Origin: SZUA-368 sp028533045
GTDB taxonomy: Bacteria; Spirochaetota; Spirochaetia; DSM-2461
NCBI GenBank assembly: GCA_050031985.1
Contig: JBNAIG010000046.1
Location: 1 to 64,000 of the forward strand
Reading direction: 5' to 3'
DNA: 64,000 bases
Shown here: positions 1 through 7,607 of the stretch, in pieces
How positions within the stretch are numbered: position 1 is the stretch's first letter
Layout: each line of letters starts with the position of its first letter
The notes under the pieces: model-generated
Told to the model about the DNA's origin: nothing
The model's input: the letters and a program-made list of their open reading frames with translations, nothing else
Database searches by the model: none
Program-made: the position numbers and the translations under genes

Positions 1-54
1 AAGAGCTTCAAGGGCTACTTTGGCTTTGAACTCATCATCAAATTTTCGTCTCAT
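1..54 (-). mobile_element. IS3-family transposase OrfA, N-terminus (cut by window edge)
   Basis: Only 18 codons are visible. They read MRRKFDDEFKAKVALEAL, the usual opening of IS3/IS911-type OrfA proteins, a helix-turn-helix DNA-binding subunit that works with OrfB. A GAGGA ribosome site sits just upstream of the ATG at 54. The element would extend leftwards out of the window. Its outer end may be near 114, where the minus strand begins TGA, but no inverted repeat can be confirmed because the other end is missing. Confidence 0.7.
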
Positions 55-144
55 CAAAATCCTCGCTATTTATAATATCATTAAGCAAGGACTCCACCTT
101 AAATTATTTTTTCATTGTTTGATATCTGGGCTCATTATATAGAG

Positions 145-414
145 TCAAAGATTATTCAGGCTATCTTTCATGCGGGCAAGAGTCTCTTCCGGAGAGTGAT
201 CTCCCATCCCACGCAAACGAAGTTCTTCCGTTTCCAAAAGCTCTTCTCTCAGTTTGAGGACTTTCTCCCGCTCATCAAAAGCCTTAATGTCCATGACAAC
301 CAGATCTCCCTCCCCGTTCTTCGTTAGATAAACCGGTTCCTCCGTCTCTTTACAGAGGGAAGAGATACTGTTGTAGTCATTTCTAATAGCCGCAGAAGGT
401 TTGATATAGGTCAT
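145..414 (-). CDS. Orphan Phd/YefM-family antitoxin
   Basis: An 89-residue protein with the Phd/YefM layout: an N-terminal DNA-binding part (IKPSAAIRNDYNSISSLC), the YLTKNGEGDLVVMD strand typical of the family, and an acidic, helical C-terminus that would bind a toxin. In this family the antitoxin neutralises a RelE/Doc-type toxin and represses its own promoter. The ATG at 414 is preferred over the in-frame ATG at 426 because a GGAGG lies 4 nt before it. No toxin gene follows: 91 nt separate its stop from the transposase start at 54, so the toxin is lost or was displaced. A 32-bp palindrome covers the promoter. Confidence 0.8.
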   Translation of the reverse strand: MTYIKPSAAIRNDYNSISSLCKETEEPVYLTKNGEGDLVVMDIKAFDEREKVLKLREELLETEELRLRGMGDHSPEETLARMKDSLNNL

Positions 415-428
415 AAAGGCCTCCATAG

Positions 429-460
429 CATTCTAATAGTATAATTATACCATTAGAATG
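429..460. promoter_or_regulatory. Antitoxin autoregulatory operator over the promoter
   Basis: A 32-bp palindrome in which 15 of 16 base pairs match, with arms CATTCTAAT and ATTAGAATG and core GTATAATTATAC. The minus-strand -10 box TATAAT (444-449) lies in the core, 17 nt from a TTGTTG -35 box (467-472). Overlap of an operator with its own promoter is what Phd/YefM autoregulation predicts. Confidence 0.7.
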
Positions 461-472
461 CCACAACAACAA

Positions 473-502
473 TCATCGCAGCGACACTCCCGGCAATTTT
501 AC
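473..502 (-). pseudogene. Remnant of a cupin gene 3' end
   Basis: Read on the minus strand, these bases give VKLPGVSLR followed by a TGA stop. The intact cupin gene 2 kb away ends AKVLGVSLR-stop. The DNA similarity continues past the stop (ACAACAATCATCG on the plus strand at both sites) and some way upstream, where the frame is broken by a TGA and apparent indels. The piece appears to be the tail of a former second cupin copy, truncated where the antitoxin/IS region begins. Confidence 0.55.
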
Positions 503-562
503 CATTCATTCAAAACAGTTCAGACAGAATAGAGATAATATTTGAAGTGTTCCACATAAAAA

Positions 563-1684
563 CTACCTATCCTCCAGAGACTGTTCAAAGAGCCATTCCA
601 GTACTCTGGTACCCGCAAAAGCTCCAGAGGAAGAGTGCCCCATAGTGTCGTAAGTACTTCTTTTTGCAATCTCAATACCATCTGTTCTAGTTAGTGTTAA
701 GGTTTCACACACATGTGAAAATGTACCGGCCCAGTTTGTATATGTTACAGTACAAGTATCTTCTGTTTCGACAGCAGTGCTGTTATACGCTTTAGCTTCG
801 GTATAATCACTTTCCTGGGAGTAATCTCCGTCTAAACCGTAATGAATCCACATTGATGTATTATCCCGGAGTTCAGTAGCGGACATATAGCTATATTGAC
901 CTCCACCTGTAGGGACAATTGCTGCGGTAACATAGCCATAATCAGTGTATAAATCCTGTGCAATATATGTTGTTCCATGGGCTCCCATAGAAAAACCAAT
1001 AATATAAATTCTGTTGGTGTCTATACGATAGGTACTATCTTCTATCATGTTGTAGATAACTTCCCTTATCCACTGGGCATTATCATAATTAAATGTTTTA
1101 TTTGAATTATTTGGGGCAAAGAAAAGACAGGGATAATCTATACTCTCCTGATCATCATTAACTATGAAAGGGGCAAAGTAATGATCTGTAAGGGTTGTAC
1201 TTCCATGAAGGGAAATAATCAGGGGATATGTTTCATCGGTAAAATTCGATTCAAAGTCATATGGAAGCCACAGTTTATAGGTATCACTACCATAAGAAAG
1301 TAATCCTGAATCGGGAATGGATACCTCATCATGAATTGTTACGGTTGCTGTATAATTTTTTGTTGAACCATCTTCTGCAGTTACAGTATAGGTTACAGGA
1401 CTTGAAAAATTATTTTCTGTAACTCCACTTTCCTGGACAGTACCATCAACTATTACACTAGTTCCTGTTGATGAAAAAGTTGCCACAAGTGCTGTTACAT
1501 CGGTATCGTATGGAACTGTTAGTGCGATATCAGTCCCAGTAATTTCACCGGTTACAACAATCTCATCAAAACTGAAACTTGTAATATTATTATCTGAGCT
1601 CTCTCCGGAAATAAATGACAGTAAATTACAGCTTGTAGATAGTAGAACAGTTGTAAAAAGTATTCCCAATAAAAAATGTTTCAT
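563..1684 (-). CDS. Lipoprotein with Ig-like domain and esterase/depolymerase-type hydrolase domain
   Basis: A 373-residue exported lipoprotein. The signal peptide ends in the lipobox LLSTSC. Residues about 30-125 form a strand-rich domain ending in VTAEDGSTKNYTATV, as in DUF5018/cadherin-like adhesion modules. The remainder is an alpha/beta-hydrolase resembling PHB-depolymerase/feruloyl-esterase-like lipoproteins, with the nucleophile elbow GFSMGAHG and a late DTMGHSSSGAF that could supply the catalytic His. Substrate is unknown; an ester on a polymer is plausible. The start at 1684 follows AAGGA; an upstream in-frame ATG at 1729 lacks a ribosome site and would spoil the signal peptide. It looks monocistronic. 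Confidence 0.75.
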   Translation of the reverse strand: MKHFLLGILFTTVLLSTSCNLLSFISGESSDNNITSFSFDEIVVTGEITGTDIALTVPYDTDVTALVATFSSTGTSVIVDGTVQESGVTENNFSSPVTYTVTAEDGSTKNYTATVTIHDEVSIPDSGLLSYGSDTYKLWLPYDFESNFTDETYPLIISLHGSTTLTDHYFAPFIVNDDQESIDYPCLFFAPNNSNKTFNYDNAQWIREVIYNMIEDSTYRIDTNRIYIIGFSMGAHGTTYIAQDLYTDYGYVTAAIVPTGGGQYSYMSATELRDNTSMWIHYGLDGDYSQESDYTEAKAYNSTAVETEDTCTVTYTNWAGTFSHVCETLTLTRTDGIEIAKRSTYDTMGHSSSGAFAGTRVLEWLFEQSLEDR

Positions 1685-1756
1685 TTTAGTTTTCCTTATA
1701 TTCGCCTTTATGTGAATTCGCCTAACCAAACCAACTCCGTACGAAAATTATATCTT

Positions 1757-2389
1757 TTAAAAAAAGATTTCCCTCTCACCATTATTGGAAGACTTAAGCG
1801 TTCGGGCCAGTTTATCACCGGCGCGGCCGATTTCGTCCAAGACGCCCTTGTCATCCTTCACAGCTCCCCGGTCGAAAACACCGTAGACGGGAATCGTTTC
1901 GACAATGTCATAGCCGAGCGCTTCAAGAGGCCTCTCCATCGCCCCTATGGTAAAACCCATATCCTCTTTGTGAATTTGTTCGCATATTCCCACGACTAAA
2001 GCCTTCCGCTCTTCCCCGGCTAAACGACTCGTCCAGGAGCGGGGGCGGTCATTCTCAAAATGATAAAAACAGTACATTCTGTCGATAAAAGCCTTCATCC
2101 AGGCGGTAACATTATAATTGTGAGCCGGTGAGATCAGGACCAGACCTTGGCAGGAAAGAATCTGGGAATATAAATCGGTTAGATCGTCCTTGAGCCCGGT
2201 GCACGCCTCATCCTTCCGGCAGCGTTCACAGCCAATGCAGGAACTGTAGGAAAGATCTCTCAGATACACCGCCTCAAAGGAAACTCCCCTGCCCTCAAAA
2301 GCCTGCTCCAGCCTTTCCTGAAGAAAATCGGAATTCCCCTTCTTTCTGGGACTTCCGTTAACAATAAGGATTTTACGTTCTAATGACAT
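1757..2389 (-). CDS. Iron-sulfur flavoprotein, NADPH-dependent FMN reductase family
   Basis: A 210-residue flavodoxin-fold protein. The N-terminus ILIVNGSPRKKGNSDFL is the FMN phosphate-binding loop of the FMN_red/flavodoxin_2 family. A cysteine cluster CIGCERCRKDEAC (C-x2-C-x2-C-x5-C) matches the compact [4Fe-4S] motif of archaeal and clostridial iron-sulfur flavoproteins, which shuttle electrons between ferredoxin and small oxidants. The start at 2389 has AGGTG upstream; an ATG four codons earlier does not. It acts in the cytoplasm. The exact electron partner cannot be told from the sequence, and the neighbours (esterase lipoprotein, cupin) do not define a pathway. Confidence 0.75.
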   Translation of the reverse strand: MSLERKILIVNGSPRKKGNSDFLQERLEQAFEGRGVSFEAVYLRDLSYSSCIGCERCRKDEACTGLKDDLTDLYSQILSCQGLVLISPAHNYNVTAWMKAFIDRMYCFYHFENDRPRSWTSRLAGEERKALVVGICEQIHKEDMGFTIGAMERPLEALGYDIVETIPVYGVFDRGAVKDDKGVLDEIGRAGDKLARTLKSSNNGEREIFF

Positions 2390-2548
2390 GTCACACCTCA
2401 AATATGGTAATCTACCCGACCTATCCCCGTATTTACAGGTCCCCGGTTTTGAATTGAGTATATCCTTCTAAGTAATAACTCTGCTCGATCTGATCGTCTA
2501 TATTAAACTTAACCGGATTTAGACGCTCTTTTAGACCATAAACAACAA

Positions 2549-2851
2549 TCATCGAAGCGATACCCCTAGCACCTTTGCCAATCTCTCAGAAACATTCCAT
2601 ACCGAATGGCGTTTCCGCCCCGGGACACGAAGAGATTCTCCGCTGGCCAAGGCAAAAGTCTCGTTCTCCATGCGAATCTCAATCTCCCCGGAAATAACCG
2701 TGAATAGATGATCGTGCTCGTGAGTATGATCCGGGAGAGGCCCGCCACCCTGCGGTTCGATATAGGCAACGGCGCAATCCATGATCTCGTCATCAATATC
2801 ATCGGCGATTTTCAGCGCTCTGAAATTAATATGATTCTTCGGTGTTATCAT
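2549..2851 (-). CDS. Small single-domain cupin protein
   Basis: A 100-residue cupin_2 barrel. Metal ligands are visible as HTHEHDH in motif 1 (after the GGGPLPDH turn) and the His of RKRHSVWN in motif 2. Proteins of this size bind a divalent metal and may act as small isomerases, dioxygenases or sensors; nothing here fixes the substrate. The C-terminal ten codons and the following DNA resemble the fragment at 473-502, so a relative once lay on the other side of the esterase and flavoprotein genes. Its stop is about 160 nt from the flavoprotein gene, so it is probably a separate transcript. Confidence 0.75.
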   Translation of the reverse strand: MITPKNHINFRALKIADDIDDEIMDCAVAYIEPQGGGPLPDHTHEHDHLFTVISGEIEIRMENETFALASGESLRVPGRKRHSVWNVSERLAKVLGVSLR

Positions 2852-2913
2852 GATTTAATCTTCCCACTTTATATCTGGAAATAAATACGATTTCGCATTA
2901 CTTCCTAAGTTAA

Positions 2914-2960
2914 TAAAAAAAGGGCTTTCCCACCGCCCTGAAAGCAGCCCAGAAGCCCTT
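2914..2960 (-). terminator. Intrinsic terminator after the trp operon
   Basis: On the minus strand AAGGGCTT pairs with AAGCCCTT across a GC-rich loop and runs into seven T residues. It lies about 155 nt beyond the trpB stop and is the first T-tailed hairpin downstream. Confidence 0.65.
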
Positions 2961-3052
2961 CTCCTGCCTGAAAACAACTGATAAACGAGATTTCTCCGGT
3001 TCAAAAAAGTCTAACAGAAAGATGGATTTCGCACTAACCAACAAAACTACCG

Positions 3053-3072
3053 GTTAGATGCTAGCGTCTAAC
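3053..3072. repeat. 20-bp near-perfect palindrome in the trpB 3' region
   Basis: GTTAGATGCTAGCGTCTAAC is self-complementary apart from one T:G position. It lies 45 nt past trpB and before the terminator. A shorter TCTAAC is repeated near 3010. It may be an RNA hairpin at the transcript end; no function is assigned. Confidence 0.4.
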
Positions 3073-3116
3073 TCCCCCGACTCCACACTGTCCTAAGCCC
3101 TCTTTTTCCAGCCAGC

Positions 3117-4334
3117 CTACTTCAGCCTCTCAACCTCTTCGGTCAGAAAGCTCACCCAGCTATCCCCCGCCAAATGGGGCGCGGAGATAAAAATATCCTT
3201 ATCCCCCCGGCCGGACATATTCACCACCAGAGTCTTCCCCGGCCCCAGCTCCTTGGCCAGCTTAATCGCCTGAGCCCCCGCATGGGCCGACTCCAAAGCA
3301 AAAATAATCCCCTCGGTCCGGGCAAAAAACTTCAGAGCGTCCAAAGCCTCATCATCCAAAGCAGATCTGAACTCCAAACGCCCGGACACACCCAAGTGCG
3401 CCAACTGGGGCCCGATTCCCGGGTAATCCAAACCGGCCGAAACGGAATGGGTATGCAACAACTGCCCGTCCCCGTCCAGCAAAAAGCGGCTCTTGTACCC
3501 CTGGGCGATCCCCGTCTTACCCACATCGGTCATACGAACCGCATTGTTACCTTCACCGGCCCCGCGGCCCCCGGCCTCAACCCCAATCAAACGGGGCTCG
3601 GACCGCTCCAAAAAGGGTGCAAAAAAACCAATCGCATTGGAACCGCCCCCCACACAAGCCACCAGAGCGTCCGCATGAATATCCCGTTCCGTCAATGCAG
3701 AATCCACCTCACGCCCAATCACCGACTGGAACTCACGCACCATATCGGGAAACGGCGCCGGTCCCAAAGCGGACCCCAGCAAATAGTGAGTATTGGGGAA
3801 GGAGGACGCCCAGTCACGCAACGCCTCATTCACCGCATCCTTCAAAGTCCGGCTGCCGGAAGAGACAGGCCGAACCTCCGCCCCGTACAACTCCATGTAG
3901 TAAACATTGGGACGCTGACGGGCAATATCCACCTCGCCCATGTAAACCACGCACTCCAGACCCAGCCGAGCACAAACAGCCGCCGTAGCCACCCCGTGCT
4001 GACCTGCTCCGGTCTCCGCAATAATCCGCGTCTTTCCCAGCCGCTTAGCCAGCAAAGCCTGACCCATGGCATTATTTATCTTGTGAGCCCCCGTATTGGC
4101 AAGCCCCTCCTGCTTCACATAAATCTCGGCGCCCCCCAGCTCCTTCGACGCATTGGCCGCATGAAGCAAAGGCGTAGGCCGCCCAATATAATCCCGCTGC
4201 AACCGGGCCAACTCCGCCAAAAAGGACTCATCCCCCATAGCCTCGGCAAAACCCGCTTCCAACTCTTCCAAAGGCCGACGCAGCACTTCCGCCACATACC
4301 GTCCGCCGAATTCTCCAAAAAATCCCTTTTCCAT
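3117..4334 (-). CDS. trpB: Tryptophan synthase beta chain
   Basis: A 405-residue TrpB1-type protein that joins indole and serine to give tryptophan using PLP. The PLP lysine is in GAHKINNA, followed by ETGAGQHGVATA and the phosphate-binding GGGSNAIG. The N-terminus GFFGEFGGRYVAEVLRRPLEEL is canonical. Length is that of alpha-dependent TrpB, not the longer stand-alone TrpB2. The start follows GAGGAG with 7-nt spacing. It is the last gene of the trp cluster and is separated from trpC-F by 184 nt holding a GC-rich repeat, so it may be partly uncoupled. The alpha subunit gene trpA is absent from both flanks and from the whole window. Confidence 0.97.
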   Translation of the reverse strand: MEKGFFGEFGGRYVAEVLRRPLEELEAGFAEAMGDESFLAELARLQRDYIGRPTPLLHAANASKELGGAEIYVKQEGLANTGAHKINNAMGQALLAKRLGKTRIIAETGAGQHGVATAAVCARLGLECVVYMGEVDIARQRPNVYYMELYGAEVRPVSSGSRTLKDAVNEALRDWASSFPNTHYLLGSALGPAPFPDMVREFQSVIGREVDSALTERDIHADALVACVGGGSNAIGFFAPFLERSEPRLIGVEAGGRGAGEGNNAVRMTDVGKTGIAQGYKSRFLLDGDGQLLHTHSVSAGLDYPGIGPQLAHLGVSGRLEFRSALDDEALDALKFFARTEGIIFALESAHAGAQAIKLAKELGPGKTLVVNMSGRGDKDIFISAPHLAGDSWVSFLTEEVERLK

Positions 4335-4365
4335 ACCAGTCTCCTCTTACGGATATCTTGGGCGA

Positions 4366-4480
4366 AACGCCGCCTTCGGCGCCGCCCGGGCTATGCGGGG
4401 CTCCGCTCTCGCTCCGGCCCCCTGCGGGGTCAGCCTGCGGCTCCCCTTCTATCCCTTTCGCGTTGCTCCGGGTAGGCTTT
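4366..4480. repeat. GC-rich extragenic repeat between trpC-F and trpB
   Basis: Non-coding and much richer in G+C than nearby intergenic DNA. It contains short hairpins including CGCCTTCGGCG and CCCCTGCGGGG (4419-4429). The same CCCCTGCGGGG core occurs twice in the element at 20540-20690, and CCCTGCGGGG again in the terminator loop at 22630-22639, suggesting a dispersed REP-like family. Confidence 0.5.
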
Positions 4481-4518
4481 TAGGGCCAAAATCCGGGGCA
4501 AAACGCAATCCCTTTCGC

Positions 4519-6009
4519 TTACGCTTTCTTTACAATCTCAAAAATCCGGGCCAGCTTACCGTGATCCTTAACCCCCGGCGAAGCCTCCACCCCGCTGGCC
4601 ATATCGATCAGCTCCGGCCGGTACTCCTTCAGAATTCCTTCCAGATTATCCGGGTTCAAACCGCCGGCCAGCCACAGGTTCCCCTGCTTACGGGCCGCCT
4701 CGATCACCTCCGGTTCCAGCACTTCCGTCTTCTTCCCCGATCTGTCCCGATGAAACGCATCGGTCAGCACCGGCCGGGGCCTGTATGCCCCCTTCCCTTC
4801 CAGATCTTCGGCGGATTTCACGGTCAAAGCCTTGTACCCTGGAAACGTTTCCACAAGCTCCGGCCCTTCCGTACCATGGAACTGAACCGCATCGATCCAA
4901 CCTCGTCCCAAGAGGTCCCGCAAGGTCGCTTCCAGAGCCGCCCGTTCCGCCTCGTCTTCGGGAAAAATCACCACGGCAATCTTCACCGCATCGATCTTCC
5001 GGAACTCTTCGAGGCGCTTCGGGTCGATCTTCCGGGGCGACTCGGCCAGGATAAACCCCAGGGCGTCCGCTCCCAGTTCCACCGCCTTTTTGGCATCTTC
5101 CACCCGGGTAATCCCGCAGATTTTTACCAAAGGCCGGTCGTAATTATAATTCCGATACAACTTCCGCCAAAAAGCATAAGTGTCCCGGTGCTCCTCCCGG
5201 GCGGCGAATTCCGCAATAAGCCCGGCGGCCAGTTCCTTGTCGCGAACCACGCCCTCGCCTACCAGCAGGCCGTCCAGTCCGCAGCCCAGGGCAAATCGGG
5301 CGTCCCCGGGGGACTTAATCCCCGACTCGTACACCACCTGACAATCCCAGTCGATGCGGGACTTGAGTTTCACCGGCCCCAGGGGGTCGATGGTAAAGGT
5401 CTTCAAGTCCCGGCAGTTCACCCCGGTCAGCTTGGGAGCAAAAGGGCGTACCATCTCCGCCTCTTCCGCCGAATGCAATTCCACCAGTGGGGTCATACCC
5501 AATGCCACGCCCCGTTCATACATGGCGCGGATCGTCTCATAGTCCAGCACCGAAGCAATAAGCAGAAACGCATCCGCCCCGGCCCGGTAGGCCACTTCCA
5601 CATCTTCCAAGTCCAGAAGAAAGTCCTTCCGCAGAATACGGGCCTCGGGAAAAGCTTTCCGTACCGCCATCAAATCATCCAGAGAACCGCCAAAGTACTC
5701 CGATTCAGTCAGGATACTAATGTGGGAGGCGCCCCTCTCCGTATAAATCTTTGCCTGCTCCAGAGGATCCAGGCTATTGTTGATATTTCCCTTGGAGGGG
5801 GAGCGTCGCTTAATCTCGCAGATGAGAAAAGGGTCCACTCCGAAAGGCCGGGGCGGTGCCGCTTCCCGCTCAGCGGGGACATCGGCACCCTCGCAGTGAC
5901 CGAGCTTCTTAATCCGCTCCCGGCGCACCCGTACTATTTCATGAAGAATCGTTTCTCCGGGCAAACGGTTTTTTCCCGCCGTACCCGGTTCTTCCTTAAG
6001 GTCACCCAT
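4519..6009 (-). CDS. trpCF: Indole-3-glycerol-phosphate synthase / phosphoribosylanthranilate isomerase fusion
   Basis: A 496-residue bifunctional enzyme for two consecutive steps of tryptophan synthesis. Residues about 20-270 are IGP synthase: CEIKRRSPSKG (catalytic Lys), SILTESEYFGGS, ILRKDFLLD, and GVNCRDLKTF. From about residue 290, KICGITRVEDAKKAVELGADALGFI begins PRA isomerase, with VQFHGTEGPE and LAGGLNPDN supplying the phosphate and substrate loops. The order TrpC-TrpF is that of the enteric fusion. Its ATG shares one base with the trpG-D stop (TAATG), so translation is coupled. Confidence 0.96.
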   Translation of the reverse strand: MGDLKEEPGTAGKNRLPGETILHEIVRVRRERIKKLGHCEGADVPAEREAAPPRPFGVDPFLICEIKRRSPSKGNINNSLDPLEQAKIYTERGASHISILTESEYFGGSLDDLMAVRKAFPEARILRKDFLLDLEDVEVAYRAGADAFLLIASVLDYETIRAMYERGVALGMTPLVELHSAEEAEMVRPFAPKLTGVNCRDLKTFTIDPLGPVKLKSRIDWDCQVVYESGIKSPGDARFALGCGLDGLLVGEGVVRDKELAAGLIAEFAAREEHRDTYAFWRKLYRNYNYDRPLVKICGITRVEDAKKAVELGADALGFILAESPRKIDPKRLEEFRKIDAVKIAVVIFPEDEAERAALEATLRDLLGRGWIDAVQFHGTEGPELVETFPGYKALTVKSAEDLEGKGAYRPRPVLTDAFHRDRSGKKTEVLEPEVIEAARKQGNLWLAGGLNPDNLEGILKEYRPELIDMASGVEASPGVKDHGKLARIFEIVKKA

Positions 6010-7607
6010 TAGGCGTTCACCTGGGAAGCTTTGGCAATCCGCTCAAGTTGTTCCGAAACAAGCCCCATCTTTAAGGCCTCCATGGCCTGCTCAAAACCGT
6101 CCTTAATGGAATCGGCCTTACCGCAGACAAACAAAGCGGCTCCCGCATTAAGAGCACAGGTAGCTTTGATACCTTCCTCACCCTTACCGGCCAGCAAGTC
6201 TTTCGCCCGGGCCGCATTCTCTTCCGGTGTCCCCCCCAGAATCTCATCGAGGGTCACCTTGGGCAGTCCTTCCGCTACGGGGTCAAAAACGTAGTCCTCT
6301 TCCTTACCGTTTTCGTCAATAAAGAAGATCCGGTTCTTCGCAGAAAGGGTCAGCTCATCAAGCCCGTCAAAACTGTGAACCGCCATCACCCGCTTCACAC
6401 CCAGCATGTGGGCGGCCCGGGCGATAATGGGGCATAGTTCATCCTTGTAGACCCCCACCAGCTGATAGGGAGTCTCCGCCGGATTCACAAGAGGTCCCAG
6501 CAGGTTCATAATCGTTTTAATACCCATAGCCCGTCTTACGGGCGCGGCAAAGCGCATGGCCGCATGGAACTGGGGCGCAAAGAGGAAGGCGAACCGTTCC
6601 TCATCCACCAGCTGGGCTGCCTTTTCCGGGCTCAGATTCAGGTTAATGCCCAGTTCCCGATAAAAATCGGCCGAACCGCTCTTGGAGGAGACCGCCCGAT
6701 TCCCGTGCTTGGCTACATGCACACCGCAGGCGGCGGCGACCAGGGCGGAAAAACTGGAGATATTAAAGGTTCCCAGTTCATCCCCGCCGGTTCCCACAAT
6801 ATCGATGGGTTCGCACTCTACATTAACTTTCTTTTTCTTGGCCTTAAGGACACCGGCGCAACCGGCTACCTCTTCCGGAGCAATTCCCTTGGCGTTAAGA
6901 GCCGTGAGGATCGCCGCCGTATAGGCTTCGTTCAAGGTTCCTTCGGTCAGCTCGTCCATAAAGTCGGCCGCTTCCTCCCGGGTCAGGTCCTTCCCTTCCA
7001 GCAACTTAGTCAGAAGCTCTTTACCGGGCACTTGCCCTCTCTTGTAGCGCAGGAAGTTGGCAAGCAGCTTACGCCCTTCGTCGGAACCGATCGATTCGGG
7101 ATGAAACTGCACCCCTTCCATGATCACTTCCTTATGGCGGATTCCCATAATTTCCCCGTCCGGCGTTCGGGAGGTCACTTCAAAGCAGTCGGGCAGAGTC
7201 GCCTCTTCCACAGCCAGGGAGTGGTAACGGGTACAGGCGGTACCCCCGGCCAGTCCCCGGAAGAGCCCTTTCCCGTCATGGCTAACAGGCTCGGTTTTCC
7301 CGTGAACAATCCGCTGGGCCTGAATAATTTTTCCCCCGTAAGCGTAGGCCATGGCCTGGTGGCCCAAACAAACACCCAAAACGGGAATCTTACCGGCAAA
7401 GGCCTTAATGGCTTCTACGGAAAGGCCCGCCTCCTCCGGCCGACCCGGACCGGGGGAGATAATCAGCTTGTCCGGATTAAGCTCCTGTAGGCCGGCCAAG
7501 TCAATATCATCGTTTCGGATGACCTTGAACTCCTCGTCGGTCAAATCGGAAATCACCTGAAAAATATTGTAGGTAAAGGAATCGTAGTTGTCGATCATAA
7601 CTATCAT
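6009..7607 (-). CDS. trpGD: Anthranilate synthase glutaminase / anthranilate phosphoribosyltransferase fusion
   Basis: A 532-residue fusion. Residues 1 to about 190 are the class-I glutamine amidotransferase that feeds ammonia to TrpE: SPGPGRPEEAG oxyanion region, nucleophile Cys in GVCLGHQAMAY, and the His-Glu pair in QFHPESIGSDEG. The rest is TrpD, which adds PRPP to anthranilate: GTGGDELGTFNISS and KHGNRAVSSKSGSAD bind PRPP, and NLLGPLVNP is conserved. The start overlaps the trpE stop by ATGA and the end overlaps trpC-F, so all three polypeptides are translationally coupled and probably made in similar amounts. Confidence 0.96.
   Translation of the reverse strand: MIVMIDNYDSFTYNIFQVISDLTDEEFKVIRNDDIDLAGLQELNPDKLIISPGPGRPEEAGLSVEAIKAFAGKIPVLGVCLGHQAMAYAYGGKIIQAQRIVHGKTEPVSHDGKGLFRGLAGGTACTRYHSLAVEEATLPDCFEVTSRTPDGEIMGIRHKEVIMEGVQFHPESIGSDEGRKLLANFLRYKRGQVPGKELLTKLLEGKDLTREEAADFMDELTEGTLNEAYTAAILTALNAKGIAPEEVAGCAGVLKAKKKKVNVECEPIDIVGTGGDELGTFNISSFSALVAAACGVHVAKHGNRAVSSKSGSADFYRELGINLNLSPEKAAQLVDEERFAFLFAPQFHAAMRFAAPVRRAMGIKTIMNLLGPLVNPAETPYQLVGVYKDELCPIIARAAHMLGVKRVMAVHSFDGLDELTLSAKNRIFFIDENGKEEDYVFDPVAEGLPKVTLDEILGGTPEENAARAKDLLAGKGEEGIKATCALNAGAALFVCGKADSIKDGFEQAMEALKMGLVSEQLERIAKASQVNA

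Noticed and set aside
3174..4475. Long plus-strand open frame opposite trpB
   Set aside because: It is antisense to a canonical trpB, rich in Arg, Pro and His as expected from the reverse complement of a GC-rich gene, and has no ribosome site.
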